The position numbers and the translations under genes were made by a program. From NCBI GenBank assembly GCA_015501595.1, contig JADNRX010000015.1:124001-188000 (forward strand): DNA of 64,000 nt, read 5' to 3'. The notes beneath the pieces were generated by a model that saw only the letters and a program-made list of their open reading frames with translations, was not told the DNA's origin and searched no databases. Within the stretch, counting starts at the first letter, position 1; every line of letters begins with the position of its first letter. Below are positions 35,432-48,006 of the stretch, in pieces. This stretch comes from Hymenopellis radicata (Eukaryota; Basidiomycota; Agaricomycetes; Agaricales; Physalacriaceae).

Positions 35432-35787
35432 TTTGACTGGATGCTTTGATAATATGCCTAACTGATCGTTATAATTCTGCTAATTCCGCTGTTTACGCTA
35501 TCATCGCTCTGTTTTACGCTAGCTATCTGCTTTCAATGTTTTGCAATGAATACGATTCTGTACCGAACATAAATAGGCTCGGTGTGATTCGGTCGATGAG
35601 ACACAACTCGTTACTCCGTACCACAATGATCCGAGTGCGATCGTACCACCATTTGCGATTACATTTGTTACGCCAACGACGTTGATTCACGCTGTATTCC
35701 CTTGTTCTGTCTGCATTTAAACGCTCGGCTCGCGTTAGTTGCCTGATTCCACCCGTCTCTCGCCCGTTCTCCACTACCAAACCAGCC

Positions 35788-36693
<906 letters not shown>

Positions 36694-37184
36694 GGCGATA
36701 AGAATGAATGAGACTTGCATGTCGAATCTAGATCTCTAATGATCAATGACCATAGATAGCGTATACATAATACAGAGAATAACCCGGAATACCTGAAGAC
36801 GCGACTGAGTACAGGGAAAGACTACGACAATACAGACAACGAGAGCAGAGATGCAGAGATGGGATCGTGAGGTCAGTCATGGTCATGTTGAGGGATTCAT
36901 TCCGCCGAAAACATATATCTCTTTTTGCGACCCAATGTCGGATGGGCCGCGAGAGCTCGTCCAGTTGGACGACGCGCCGAGCGGAAGTGTGCATTCCAGT
37001 CGGAAGGTTTTTACGTCGGTTATCGCGTGCAGTACGCGCATGAGGAAGTAGCTGGGCTCCACCGTGTTTTCTGAATACAAGCATGAGTACTTTTGTCGGG
37101 TAGAGGAAGACCATAACCCACCTCGAGACGGGCCTTCGAGTAACTTGCGTGGTTCTAGCCAGAGACTTAGCATCGTTGAAATGA
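36694..37184. other. Convergent 3' spacer
   Basis: Between the IDI1 stop and the stop of the minus-strand gene at 37185. No gene or RNA supported. Confidence 0.4.
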
Positions 37185-38429
37185 TTATGGGAAGGACGTA
37201 TACCCACTTTTTTGTGCTTCCTTGGACAGCTCCAGGATGCGCACACCGCCAGCGGTCATCTCGTTTCGGTCGATGAAGCCGGGAAACGCGCGCTGGAGGG
37301 ACGTGACGACGCTCAGGTCGACGACTTTGGGCGGGTGGATGAGGCTGACGCGGTATCCGTTCTTGGAGAAGAACGCGAGGAAGAAGCCCGTGCTGTTGTC
37401 GCGCGGCTGTTTGCAGAACACGAGCCTGGGCGGCGGGAAGCCTAGGTTTATCACAGAGGAAAGGCCGTAGCCCTAAGGAGTGTGAGAAGAGATCAATCGT
37501 GTGGGGAAAGAGACGTACTCGTAATGCGAATATCCGGAAGAGGGTGATGATCATGTCCCAGGCTCTGCATAAAAACCACCATTAATGTTGCCCCCCCAGA
37601 TGAACGAGACGATGTATTTACAGCTCTTTATTTGGACCCGCCATATTCCACGGCGCGCCGTGGAACTTGAGGTGTAGGTGCAGAGGGTCCTTCTTGATCT
37701 CATCTTCGAGGCCCTCTTTCCATATCGCCAGCAAATGCTGGCGTATCTCCTTCTGCGCGGGCGCAGTCGCGTATTCCACGACAAACTCGCTGTTTCCCTG
37801 AAAATACACGAACATATGATCTACACCAATAAATGAAACAGCGTATTACACTGGGTAAAATCCCACTCACTCGACTCGAATCTCTCCATATCAGCCGCCA
37901 AGTCGTAGAGCGAGGCCTTGACATCGGACTTTGTGCGCGTCCGCGTCAGCGGCAAGCTCGCGTGCTTGGTGCCAGAGCTCGGCGTTCGCTTGCGCTCCGA
38001 AGAGTTGCGGACCTGAGGCTGGACCGGGTGGGGGTTCACGGTGGCCGATCGCTTCATCGCACTCTTGATCGGGGTGCCGTTCCCCGCTGGGTTCGTCGCC
38101 GATCTGTGGTGCGCCTTTTTCGAGGCATAGTCCTCCGGCATCGGCGGGATGAACGGGTCCACCGTATGGTGCGGCGGGCTCGGGTTGAGGTTGGTCGTCG
38201 GCGCAGGGTAGGGCGTCCCGCTGTTCCCGTATGGATTTCCGGGGAAGGGGACCTGGTTGGTGTAGGGCGTGCCCTGGGGCAGATAGCCGCCGTTGCTGGC
38301 ATATCGGGGAGTGGTCGAGGTCGAGGTGTAGGGATACGGATTGTAGTTATTGTTTGGGTAGCTGAAGTATGGGCTCGCTTGATGAGAAGACTGTCCGTAG
38401 GTAAATGGAGCATATCCTGGGAACGCCAT
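37185..38429 (-). CDS. Unrecognised protein: Pro/Tyr-rich N-terminus, ordered C-terminal domain
   Basis: Exons on the minus strand: 37871-38429, 37622-37820, 37519-37564, 37185-37472; 1092 nt, 363 residues. Residues 1-110 are rich in Pro, Tyr, Asn and Ser (PYFSYPNNNYNPYPYTS), then a basic Ser/Thr linker (KSAMKRSATVN). The second half looks folded: HLLAIWKEGLEDEIKKDP, LHLKFHGAPWNMAGPN, then GLSSVINLGFPPPRLVFCK and LIHPPKVVDLSVVTSLQRAF. I do not recognise the family and see no catalytic or membrane motif. The first splice was chosen at the GTGAGT donor (37870), because the downstream GT next to ACCCA breaks the frame. The start lies 329 bp from that of MPC1 on the other strand. Confidence 0.75.
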
Positions 38430-38758
38430 GGCTGTCGCAGCCGGTGCTGGCGGCGTGAAGATGGCGACAGTGAACAAGGTGTATACCGCACGAACATGAG
38501 GCAGTCTATTTCCGAGTCAGGGCAGGTGACAAACGACAGCTGGAAATCAACACAAATTTCTTTTATCAAAAGCCAAAAACACGCTGCAAGTCGTGTTATT
38601 GACGCAGCTGTCCACTACGCTGCACGAAATAGCTGCAAGAAAAGGCGCGAGCGCGAATAGATCGGCCTTGCCTAATTTGGCCGCCCGGAAATTTCGAAAA
38701 ATCCCCAATCGCGTCACGTAAGCAAGCTGCCGTTCCCCCATCCTGCTCACCATCCACA
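38430..38758. promoter_or_regulatory. Divergent promoter between the 37185-38429 gene and MPC1
   Basis: A 329-bp spacer serving two start codons pointing away from each other. No named factor site recognised. Confidence 0.4.
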
Positions 38759-39344
38759 ATGGCGACCTTTTTCACTTGGCTCAAGTCCCCTGCTGCCCGG
38801 GAATACTTCTTTAGTGCGTCTTTCGCGCTCTGCACACATCCAGCCTCTCACCTTTGCTGCAGGCACTCACTTCTGGGGACCTGTATGTTTGCCCCAACGC
38901 TATCGTTAATCTCTGCCTCAACTTGTCTGTAGGTCGCCAACTGGGGTCTGCCTATAGCTGCCCTCTCGGACTTGGCCAAGGATGAAGAGTTCATCTCTGG
39001 CACGATGACAACGACATTGATGTGTTACTCGTATGTTTGCTGGCATGTATATCTCTAATTACGTCTGACATCGTGCCCAGGATGGTCTTCATGCGCTTTG
39101 GTACGCTCTGCGTAGGCTAACGGACGCTCGCATCTCATTTTCATCAACAGCATGGCGCGTGCAGCCGCGAAACTACCTTCTTTTTGCCTGTCACACTACC
39201 AACGCCCTCGCCCAGGGTGTACAAGACGCGCGCTTTTTAAATTACTGGTACAATGGCGGACGCGAGAAAAAGCTTGGTCTGACACCAGAGGTGAAGGGAA
39301 AGGTCACCGAGGCTATCGAGGCGGCCAAGGATGCTAAAAAGTAA
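38759..39344 (+). CDS. MPC1: Mitochondrial pyruvate carrier subunit MPC1
   Basis: Half of the heterodimeric inner-membrane carrier that brings pyruvate into mitochondria. Exons: 38759-38813, 38863-38882 (20 nt), 38933-39030, 39081-39100 (20 nt), 39151-39344; 387 nt, 128 residues, the normal size. Family signature: [59 protein letters not shown] and [16 protein letters not shown], covering the conserved helices. The Lys-rich C-terminus ([16 protein letters not shown]) is soluble. Both 20-nt exons encode conserved residues, so their splicing is well supported. Confidence 0.95.
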
Positions 39345-39423
39345 TTTAGACGAAACTTTTTACCCCCTTGCTCTCGTATTTCCCTACACCTTATAAACCA
39401 TCTACAGATCATCGAGTCATACA

Positions 39424-42400
39424 TCACCAGAACCCATCGTCGTCTCCACCCTTCTTCTTCTTACCACTGCTCTGTGCAAGCGCCTGTTTTCCATACATCT
39501 CGGCAACCTGCGAACCAGTCAGCCTACCCCAGAAGGGGATCTTGAAAGCATACCTGTTCAGAAGTTGTCGCGTCGTCGGCATCTTTGTCATCTCGTATTC
39601 GGATAAACCGGGGGAAACGTAGGGAGATGCCTCGCTCATCAGCCTTTGAAACGGATCCAAGTTCAAAACACGTTAACGCCCTAAGTATGGAACAAACGCA
39701 CCAGTCCATGGGCCGCAGTGTACACGGGGCTCAAACTCAAGTCGGCAGTCAGCACCTCCCAGACAATTTTTGGTTCGAACCAAACGTCGGGTTTCGCGCC
39801 GCCGACTTTCACGTCACCCCGAACCTTGGTGAGCTCCAAAGGCTGCAGAAGGTCGTAGAACTTCTGTAGAACCTCCTCGGTGAAGCCTGTGCCGATCTTG
39901 CAGATTGTTTGGTACTCCTCAGAGTCGACGTCATAGCAGGCTAGTAAGAACGCCCCGTACACGTTCGTGCGCTTTCCTTTGCCGTAATACCCTCCAACAA
40001 CAACCAGATCCAGAGAATCGCCGACACCTGCCAGGTAGTCCTTCTTGAGCTAGAAAAGTTGAAATCAATGTGATGAAAGGCTGAGGAACAATAGGCCTAC
40101 CTTCAGCCAATTCACACTACGTCTGCTAGGCTCGTAGAAACTGGCATCACTTTCAAGCATCTTAACCATGAGCCCTTCACATCCGTCCTTCACACTCTCT
40201 TCGAGGAACGTCTGGATCTCGTCGGTCGATTCGGCATCCGACGATTTTGCAAAATCAAACTCTCCGTGTACTGGGGTGAAGTGATCTCGCAAAAGAGCTC
40301 GACGTTCGTGTAGGGATTTGTGCAGTAATGGCTGTATATTACAAGTTAACGGACATGTTAACTCCCAATGGAAAACTCGGCGCACCTCGTCGTTCAAATA
40401 CAGCAAATCGAAGGCAAACAAGCATACGCGGACGGTGATATCCTCAACCTTAACATCCTTACGCTTTCGTCGACTGAGTTCCTGGAAGGGCAGAATTTTA
40501 CCAGTCGTGTGATCAAAAGCTACGGCTTCAGTATCCAACACGAATGACTTGGTAGTGTCTTTGATGCACTAAATGACGCATAAGAAACGGGCAACCAGAT
40601 AAGTCTGTTCGCACAAACCTTAGGCAACTGTTCGACAAGATCAGGATATTTCTTGCTCATGTCTTCAGAATTCCGACTGAACACAGCAACAGTGCCATCA
40701 GCCAGTTTATGCACCTGCAGTTGTAGCTGTGAGTCAACGGTCTCTATATACGAGAGCGACGTACTTGGGCACGTTCACCGTCATACTTATATTCACAGGT
40801 AAACCGTTTGTTTTCGAAACGATCAAGCACTTCACCAATAGCCTTGGTCGGCTTTGCAAGCATGGGTTTGAGTGGAACACCAGGTGTGAGCTTGCAGTGC
40901 TCGCGCAGGCCGTCCAAACCATGTTCCAATAATGCAGGAATGACTTGGTCATACGAGGGCAACTCGCTAAGAACGTGTCAGTCAACGAAGTGTTAGCAAA
41001 GTTGTGCCGTTTACCTGTAAACACCCTTCATGACGTTGGAACCTTCCTCCAATCGCGCCGCCAATTTCTCGTTGCTCCATTTCTTTCCTATCTTCTCTTT
41101 CTCTGCTAACACGGCTGCGTGTGCAAGGGATACGAGGACGGACCGCTCTGCATTGCCGATTCGTAGTTTTCCCTCCAAGCTACGAACAATGTACTTGGCT
41201 TCAAAGTCTTGACATGCGGCCAAAAGTTTCGTGATAATGGATACTTTCTTGTTTTGTGACTGAAAAGCAGGCGTCAGACAGAGTTGAGTGTGTTAAGAGC
41301 AGGATAACGTTACCGAATTACCAGCGGTAAGAGCGATCTCCTTAAGGTTGGAGAAGACAGATGGGATGGTCAGTGCCTTTGGTTTCGCCAGCGTTTTCTG
41401 CCGGTTTTTGGAGTTCTGAAGAGATATGAGAATGGCGAAAATGGCATTCGATAACCTCTACTCGCCATTGCAACAAGACCCAGATCGCCCTCTTTCTTCA
41501 GCTCGGCCTTGATCGTAGCAAGACTGCGTCCTGTCGACTCGCCAATTGCCTTGATCAACAGACTTTCACCTATACCCAGTTCTATGCCTATATAGTCGGG
41601 GCTTAGTCGATTGATACAGAGATATATCGCCTGTAATAGTGATTGAGGATTCCCGTTGCTTCGTTGAATCACCAGGAGAAGGAAGGATGTGAGCAGCGCA
41701 GTCTTTTCTAACCGTTTGGTAGTTGCTTCGATCATAGAAAACACTTTGCTCAAGGCGGCGTACGGAACACTAACATAGATCAGAGTGGGATGAATGATGC
41801 GCATGCTGCATAGAACTCACGGATCTCCGTTCTTCCAACCACCCTTGATGTCGACGTCCTCGACCTTGGAAAGGGCAGTCAATGCACTAGAGGCGCGTCA
41901 GACAAATGCTCTTGAGGCGCTGCCGATAGACCTGCCTCTTTGACGCGGCGTTTCCCTCCTTGGTGATACCAGTTTCATCGTCCTCCATGTCCACGTCTTC
42001 CGCCTCATCCCCACCTTCGTCCTCGCTAGGAGCAGGTGAACTAGCTTGCACGGGAACATCGTCTTTCTTTGACTTCGTAGCCGATGCTTTGGAAGATTTC
42101 TTAGGAGCCGGTTTCGAGGAAGTCGAAGCTTGAATAGAGGGTGTTGCTATTGCTTCATTTGAACGCCATCCGTATCCAACAATGGAAACACGTACGTGAC
42201 TTGGCGCTTGACGGATCTTCGGGCCCTTCATCGTCAGAGTCAACAACTCTTCGTCGTTTTGTAATGCGCGCCTCCGCTAGGAAGCGGGTCAAATCAGAAA
42301 CGCGAAATGGCGAGGGTCTCACCTGTTGGTGCAGCTGTCTCCTTGCGTTTGGAGCTTTCCGCTGAGGGAGAGGCTTGAGTGGACAATAGAAACGCGGTGT

Positions 42401-42673
42401 CGACGTGTACCTTTGGACTCTGAGCGCGAATCGACGACCATGGCATCGCTCCGCTTGGTCGACGCGTCGACCACGGCCGGCGCTGCCTTCTTTTTACCCC
42501 AGAGCTCCTTCAGATTCGACTGCTGTGGGGGCGCTGGCTTGACTGACGGTGGCATTTCGAAGAATTTTCCTACGTGAGATGTCGGCGCTAACGTTATGCG
42601 TGCTGGTCAAGAACGAACCTAGAGTTTGCTGACGGCCCATGCGAGTGAGGCGACTAAGGAGAACGCGTGACAT
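39424..42673 (-). CDS. CDC9: ATP-dependent DNA ligase I (Cdc9/LIG1)
   Basis: Joins Okazaki fragments and completes excision repair. The N-terminus, after splicing of 42570-42618, contains QQTLGKFF, a canonical PIP box for PCNA binding. A basic/acidic disordered linker follows ([15 protein letters not shown], then [12 protein letters not shown]). The DNA-binding domain runs from [18 protein letters not shown] to [15 protein letters not shown] helices. The nucleotidyltransferase has the active-site lysine in [10 protein letters not shown], then [22 protein letters not shown] and EGLMVKMLE, and the OB-fold ends with [23 protein letters not shown] and a Lys-rich tail. In-frame Met codons at 42673 and 42640 bracket an Arg-rich presequence ([11 protein letters not shown]), suggesting mitochondrial and nuclear forms. 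The junction near 41930 is uncertain (GC donor, or an AAG acceptor further in). Confidence 0.93.
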
Positions 42674-43625
42674 GATCACACTCACGCGTCGGTGACAGAG
42701 TTTATCGCAAGATAGGGGCGCACTTGCATTCGGCCCTACATTCAGCGCCAAGAGGCACGTAAAACTACACGTCATGTACATTCCCTTCTATCGACATTTC
42801 TCTAAACAAATCTTCATGACTTCACTCTAATCATGTACGCAGTCTCGTCAGCATGAATGCTAACAGTAAATGCTCGATCAGTGTTTCTCTTGTCGCGTAT
42901 CTGTCGGTAGCACGAGTATCGAGTATAGCGAGGCAGTCAATAGCAGACCTGGGACGGGAGAGTTATTCTTTCATGGCAGTTCACACCTGGCCCACTAGTG
43001 ATTAATTTTGTTGTGAAAGCACCTGGATACATCATGCACGAAGTAACAGGGTAGAGCTCTGTCCTAGTAGCGTTGCTTGAGGGAAGAAGCAACCTTGTGG
43101 TTGACCTACAGAAACGTGTTTCGATTGCGTTTCGCGCCAGACGTGATGTTGGTGATGATCAACCATTTAAGTAAGGCTCACCACTCTTGCAATCCCGGGC
43201 TCTGGAGCTAGGTGCAGGATTCGAGGAAAACATCTAGTCCTGGATTTCAAGTACATGCTCTAGATAGTAGATCCCGGTCACTCATCTGGGTGTTAATTCG
43301 ATAAAGCAATACCTGACTGGCATTCCTTCGACCTTCCTAATTCCTATATGCATCACGAAAAATATCTATTTTGAGGTCAATACCTAACACACACACAGAT
43401 CAAGTAAGGCAGGCAGGTCAAATTCAACAGGAACATGAATAGAACCTGCCTGAAGAAACGTCAAATGCCGTTGAATGAGAATCTGCGTAAAAGGACTGGT
43501 TGAGATAGATCAAGTCCCAGGGAACTGGACAATCAAACGAATTGCATAGTGTATCTGTTCTTGCAAAAGAAGTTTTAGTATAGCACGAGATCGATCGACT
43601 CCGAAGGGTATCGTCCGTCGATAGT
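42674..43625. other. Intergenic spacer, about 950 bp
   Basis: Promoter side of the ligase gene and 3' side of the RBM39-like gene. In-frame ATGs at 42781 and 42775 could extend the ligase N-terminus, but the extension lacks family features. No tRNA, repeat or gene seen. Confidence 0.4.
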
Positions 43626-45860
43626 TCACTGGTGAGCCTGCATAATGGCATCCGAGATAAAGACGGCTGACACTTGGTTGCCGCCGAACCAACGACCGTT
43701 GAGACCCTGTACGGCTTCTTTAGCAGACTCCACGGTGTCAAACTTGACATAAATTTCGCCCTAGTGCACGTCAGTTGGCCTTTCATGAAACGGTGATAGT
43801 TATACGAACCTGCGACTCTCTCTCGACCTTGATGGCGAGGACTTTACCGTACTTGGTGGAACATTCATTCCTAACTTCATCAGCAAGTTCCTTATCCCAA
43901 TTTGGCTCTGTTTCTCTGAGAAAATATCAGTGAGGAACAGTCGGAGAAAGGTGACAGGTAGACAAACTCTTCAGGATTGAACATATCTTTGAGAAGAACC
44001 GAGCGTGACTGCATAGATTGAGGTATATTCGGGCGCGCGCTGTCGGAATATTAGTAGATGTTAGATACGGAGGGGGCAAGACATACACTGGTTCGGGGAG
44101 AGTGAATGCAGGTTCAGTTCTAGCAAGTTTCTGCATTAGCGCTTGACGGGATGCTGCGTTCAAGTTACCGCCTGGTGACATAAAATCATTGGTCACAGCG
44201 ATGCGCGAGGAAAGGATGTGCGTACCTCCCGAATCTTCGAGGGAATCTTGGGTCGTGTATCTGACCGTGCCCTTTTCGTGGACAGTATTGACACGTAGCT
44301 GTTAATGTATTAGAAATGCGATACGGAGGACTGATCAAACACCTACCTGTCTGCCTGCAAGTTCGAAGCCTTCCATTTGCTCAAGGGCCATCCTCGCGTC
44401 TTCCGCGCGTTTGTACCTAGAAACAGTATGGGACAGGTGATACAGACGGGAGAGCAACGTACTGGACAAAGGCATATCCCTTGCTACGACCAGTCATTGG
44501 ATCGCGGTGGAGATCTACAAACTCGAGTTCGCCAAAGGGCTCAAACACCTGTTTGATGTCTGACTCCGTGAGATTAAAGTGCAACGATCCGACATAAAGC
44601 CTGAAGCTCATGAGTAACAGCCCGACCTCAGTGGAGAAAAAGACATACTGCATAGCGCCGTGAGGTGCGCTAACACCCGGTGGCAAGTTCAAATTACTGA
44701 GGAGAAAAGTCAGAAACTAAGCGTCGAGGTAACTCGAATGTCTTACCCATCGCCGGGATGGAGTCGGTTTCTTTCAGATTCGGTTAATTGGACAAGAATA
44801 GGGAGACCCATGACGACAGTTCCAGAGAGATTCAACGCCTTTTCTACCAGGTCAACAGTCCGGAACTCGACATAACCAATACTAAGGAAGCCAAACATTA
44901 GGTTCGTTTTGGGTAAGGCGATTATATGCGCACCCTTTGGAACGACGTGAAAGTCTGTCGGTAACGATCCTAGAGTCCATGACTGTGTTATCGCCGAGTT
45001 TATCTTCAAAGAAGTAACCTAAATCTCTGGCGGTCAGCCTGGCAGCCAGCTGCGATACGAATACCGATCGGGCTTCGGAGTCGTCCTCTTTCGGTTCGTC
45101 GGGATTGTAGGGCTCCGGCTCCTCTACAGGCTCCTCGAACGCAGGAGAGTTTCGTCTGCCAAGTATTCTGTTAACAAAAGACTGGTTGAAAAGGGTCAAA
45201 TACACACTTAGGCGGTGGTGGAGGAGGAGGAGGACTTCGGCGACGAGGAGAGTCCTCATAAGGGCGGCGGCTGTCCCTTCGGTCCCGACGACGGTCATCC
45301 TCGCGAGGAGGTCGGGAGCTTCGGTCTCCGTTCCTTCGCTCTGACGAACGGTCACGGCCAGAGGTCTTGCTAACAGGGCTGTCTCGGGGAGGATTGGGGG
45401 GCGGAGAGGTCGTTCTCATTCTTTTAGGTCGCTCTTCACCCTCTGGAGCATCAGCCTCGTCACGCTTCCTGCGACGATCACGATCCTCGCGGTCTCTGTC
45501 CCGGCGACGCTCTCGGCTGTCGCCTCTATCCTTTCTTCTCTCGCTGCGGTGGCTGTCGCGTCTGTGATCCCTGTCCCGGTACTTGTCGCGGGAGCGGTCT
45601 CTGTCCTTGTCTCTGTACCGGTCTCTATCACCTCTGTCCCTACTGCGACGACGCTCGTCATCGCGCCGCCTTTCGCGTCGGTCCTTGTCCCTTGAGTGTG
45701 ACCTGTGGGATCGTTTTGTGCGTAAAGTATCTGTGGAATGATCACGAGCACTTAAAATTTGCTCAGTGAGAAAGGCAGTAAATTCCAAAATGCGGAACAC
45801 ATACGACTTCGGAGGCGCAGACTCTCTGTCAACCTCCATTTTGCTGTTTGGGGATGACAT
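43626..45860 (-). CDS. RBM39/Rsd1-like splicing factor (RS domain, three RRMs)
   Basis: An SR-like pre-mRNA splicing factor related to human RBM39 (CAPER) and fission-yeast Rsd1, working with U2AF and SF3b at the 3' splice site. Start MSSPNSKMEVD at 45860. A long Arg/Asp/Ser-rich region (about 45330-45740) forms the RS-like domain. RRM1 (ARSVFVSQLAARLTARDLGY ... IGYVEFRTVDLVEKA) and RRM2 (LYVGSLHFNLTESDIKQVFE ... KGYAFVQY) follow. RRM3 is of the U2AF-homology type: GEIYVKFDTVESAKEAV and GRWFGGNQVSAVFI, with the R-W-F core. The gene has many short introns; the first ends at an AAG acceptor (45751-45753), the only choice that keeps the frame into SARDHSTDTLRTKRS. It diverges from the dehydrogenase gene at 46134. 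Confidence 0.9.
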
Positions 45861-46133
45861 GACGGTTCGAAGAGAAGCTGTACCAAAATACGTGTAAATA
45901 ACCGCCACGCAATATCCCGATTGCCTTTTCAAGACGACTTCCATCGTCATTCTTGCAGCTTGCTCACTAATATGTATTCTCGTTTTTGCACGTCTAGGAA
46001 CTTGTACTGGCTTGGCCTGACTCTGAGAACTGTATCCGGCTCTTCTTGAACTCGAAAATCCGGATCGGCAGCGGCGGTCCGGACGCATGACCGTTTGTCC
46101 CTCTGGTGGCTCTCTTGGCTCTTCTTCTCCATC

Positions 46134-47169
46134 ATGGCTTTCCCCTTAGCATTGAAAAAAGTCGTCGTTATTACTGGCGCCTCTCGAGGAATCGGTCGCG
46201 GCTGGTGAGCATTAACGATAACCTCAAATCGCCTTGATTTGACGCGTGACCTCCAAGTGCTTTGGAGTTTGCCAAACATGGCGCTTCGGGATTAGTCCTT
46301 CATTACTACGGAGACGCGGAGACTACCAAAGAGATTGAGTCATTGAAAGCTGAGATAGAGAACGACACGACCAAGGTCGTTCCAGTAGCAGGCGACATTG
46401 CCGATCCAGAAACATCTACAAGGGTTAAAGAGTTCTATGTCATGCTATAATCTACACTCACTCACTTGTTCCTAGATCGTAAAGGCTGGTGTTGATGCCT
46501 TTGGGCGCATTGACGTGTTAGTGTCAAATGCTGGAATCTGTCCGTTCGCCGACTTTCTCACTATGCCGCTCGGGACATGGGAGCGCACTCGCCAAGTAAA
46601 CTTGGATGGAACTTTCTACATCACTCAAGGTGTGTAATATGCAGATGATAATTTTACAGTACCTAACGCGAATCAGCCGTGGCCAACCAAATGAAGGACC
46701 AGACACCTCAAGGAGGTGCAATCATCGGTGTATCTTCCATCTCAGCTTTCTTCGGCGGCGCACAACAATGGTCAGTGTTCTCACTACGCTGTCGTGACTA
46801 TCGCCGACTTTGACCCCAGCCACTATACACCTACGAAGGCCGGAATACTTTCTTTAATGCAGAGTTGTGCAGTGGCTCTCGGAAAGTATAACATTAGAGC
46901 CAATGCTGTCTTGCCTGGAACGATCGCGACAGATATCAACAAGGAAGACTTGTCTGATAAGGAGAAACGCGACTATATGACCAAGCGCACTTGCCTCGGT
47001 CGTCTAGGAGGTATGCGGATGAGCGCAGTATTTCTTCAATCCTCTGACATGCCCTGCAGCTCCGGATGATCTTGCCGGGCCGGTGGTCTTTCTGGCTTCT
47101 GACATGGCCAAGTATATCACCGGGACGTCTTTACTTGTTGACGGGGGCCTTGCTGTTAACCTCCAATGA
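46134..47169 (+). CDS. Short-chain dehydrogenase, probably L-rhamnose 1-dehydrogenase
   Basis: An NAD(P)-dependent SDR. Exons: 46134-46204, 46258-46423, 46476-46629, 46677-46770, 46820-47010, 47060-47169; 786 nt, 261 residues. Cofactor motif TGASRGIG, then DVLVSNAGIC, catalytic Ser in GVSSISAF and Tyr/Lys in HYTPTKAGIL. Several stretches match my memory of fungal L-rhamnose-1-dehydrogenases: IIGVSSISAFFGGAQQCHYT, TKAGILSLMQS, NAVLPGTIATDINKEDL and the terminal LLVDGGLAVNLQ. That enzyme starts the non-phosphorylated rhamnose pathway (rhamnonolactone, rhamnonate, then aldol cleavage). None of the other pathway genes is in the window, so the substrate is an assignment by similarity. The first two introns end in AAG and TAG respectively. 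Confidence 0.85.
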
Positions 47170-47253
47170 AGTGTATATAGCAGTCTTAGAAGAAATCTGT
47201 GAAGTTCGCAAAAGTAGTGTACATTTGCCCACAGGTTACTCGCAGTTGCATTA

Positions 47254-47918
47254 TCATACAGACATAACCGACAATGGCTGTCCATCCACCTTCACAGGTT
47301 CCGCGGAGACTAAGACACTAACCCAGTGTGCCCAGTTCGTAGTTGACGGATTCTTCCAAGCATGCAAACCACCTTTCATCACGACAACGTCCCCTGGCGT
47401 TTTGATATGCTTCTCCGTCCCATCCTCCATCAAAAGGATCAGCTCTCCCTCAACTAGAAAATGTTAGTCCAGTGGCAATATCGATAACGCTGCCTACCGA
47501 GGATATTGTAATCTTGGGATGAGGAGCGATGCTTCACTTTGATCAGATACTGGTGTTTCCATTGCTCGCCGCGACTCACCAGGGGGGTGACTCCGCCAGG
47601 ACACAGAAGAGTCGCTCCGGTGTTTGCACCTGGGCTCTTTGGAAGAAGATTCAGATTATTCGGATCCAGATCTCTCTCCGCCCCATCTATACTTCAATCA
47701 ACGTCAATATGGTCAATAGGAGAAAGAGCTAGAAGAACTATTCACGAGGAGTTGTTATCTTTGGTCGGTAGGCCGTCTTCAATAATGTATATCCTCGCTA
47801 CTTTTGCTCCCAATGATGGAATATCGTTCCACTGCAGTTTGCTATCGATTTGAATACATGCTTTCCCATCTCCGTTGTGAGACGTAACGATACGACGCGT
47901 ATTCGGTGGGGTAAACAT
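47254..47918 (-). CDS. Cupin-domain protein
   Basis: Three exons on the minus strand (47746-47918, 47498-47691, 47254-47453) give 567 nt, 188 residues. A single cupin barrel: SSQDYNILVEGELILLMEDG and TPGDVVVMKGGLHAWKNPS resemble cupin motif 1 and 2, the second having GD...G...H. Motif 1 lacks the usual HxH pair, so metal binding is doubtful. The N-terminus (MFTPPNTRRIVTSHNGDGKA) matches a fungal cupin family of unknown substrate. The second exon starts after an AAG acceptor (47692-47694), which restores SIDGAERDLDPNN; a TAG acceptor six bases on would break the frame. It converges with the rhamnose-dehydrogenase-like gene with 84 bp between stop codons. Role unknown. Confidence 0.8.
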
Positions 47919-48006
47919 GATGGTTTGTTGACAAGTAGGAAGTCATTCGGTCACAACAGTCTCGGGCCGTTTCACGTGGGGGCGTTCGGGTGTTTTGCAG
48001 TGGAGG

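Noticed and set aside
43195..43235. Sequence resembling a tRNA T-arm (TCGAATCC on the minus strand)
   Set aside because: No matching A box, anticodon arm or acceptor stem around it.
47953..48006. Downstream extension of Pex16 by about 30 residues as a separate small gene
   Set aside because: It is continuous with the Pex16 frame and has no own start context; more likely a read-through tail or a missed intron.
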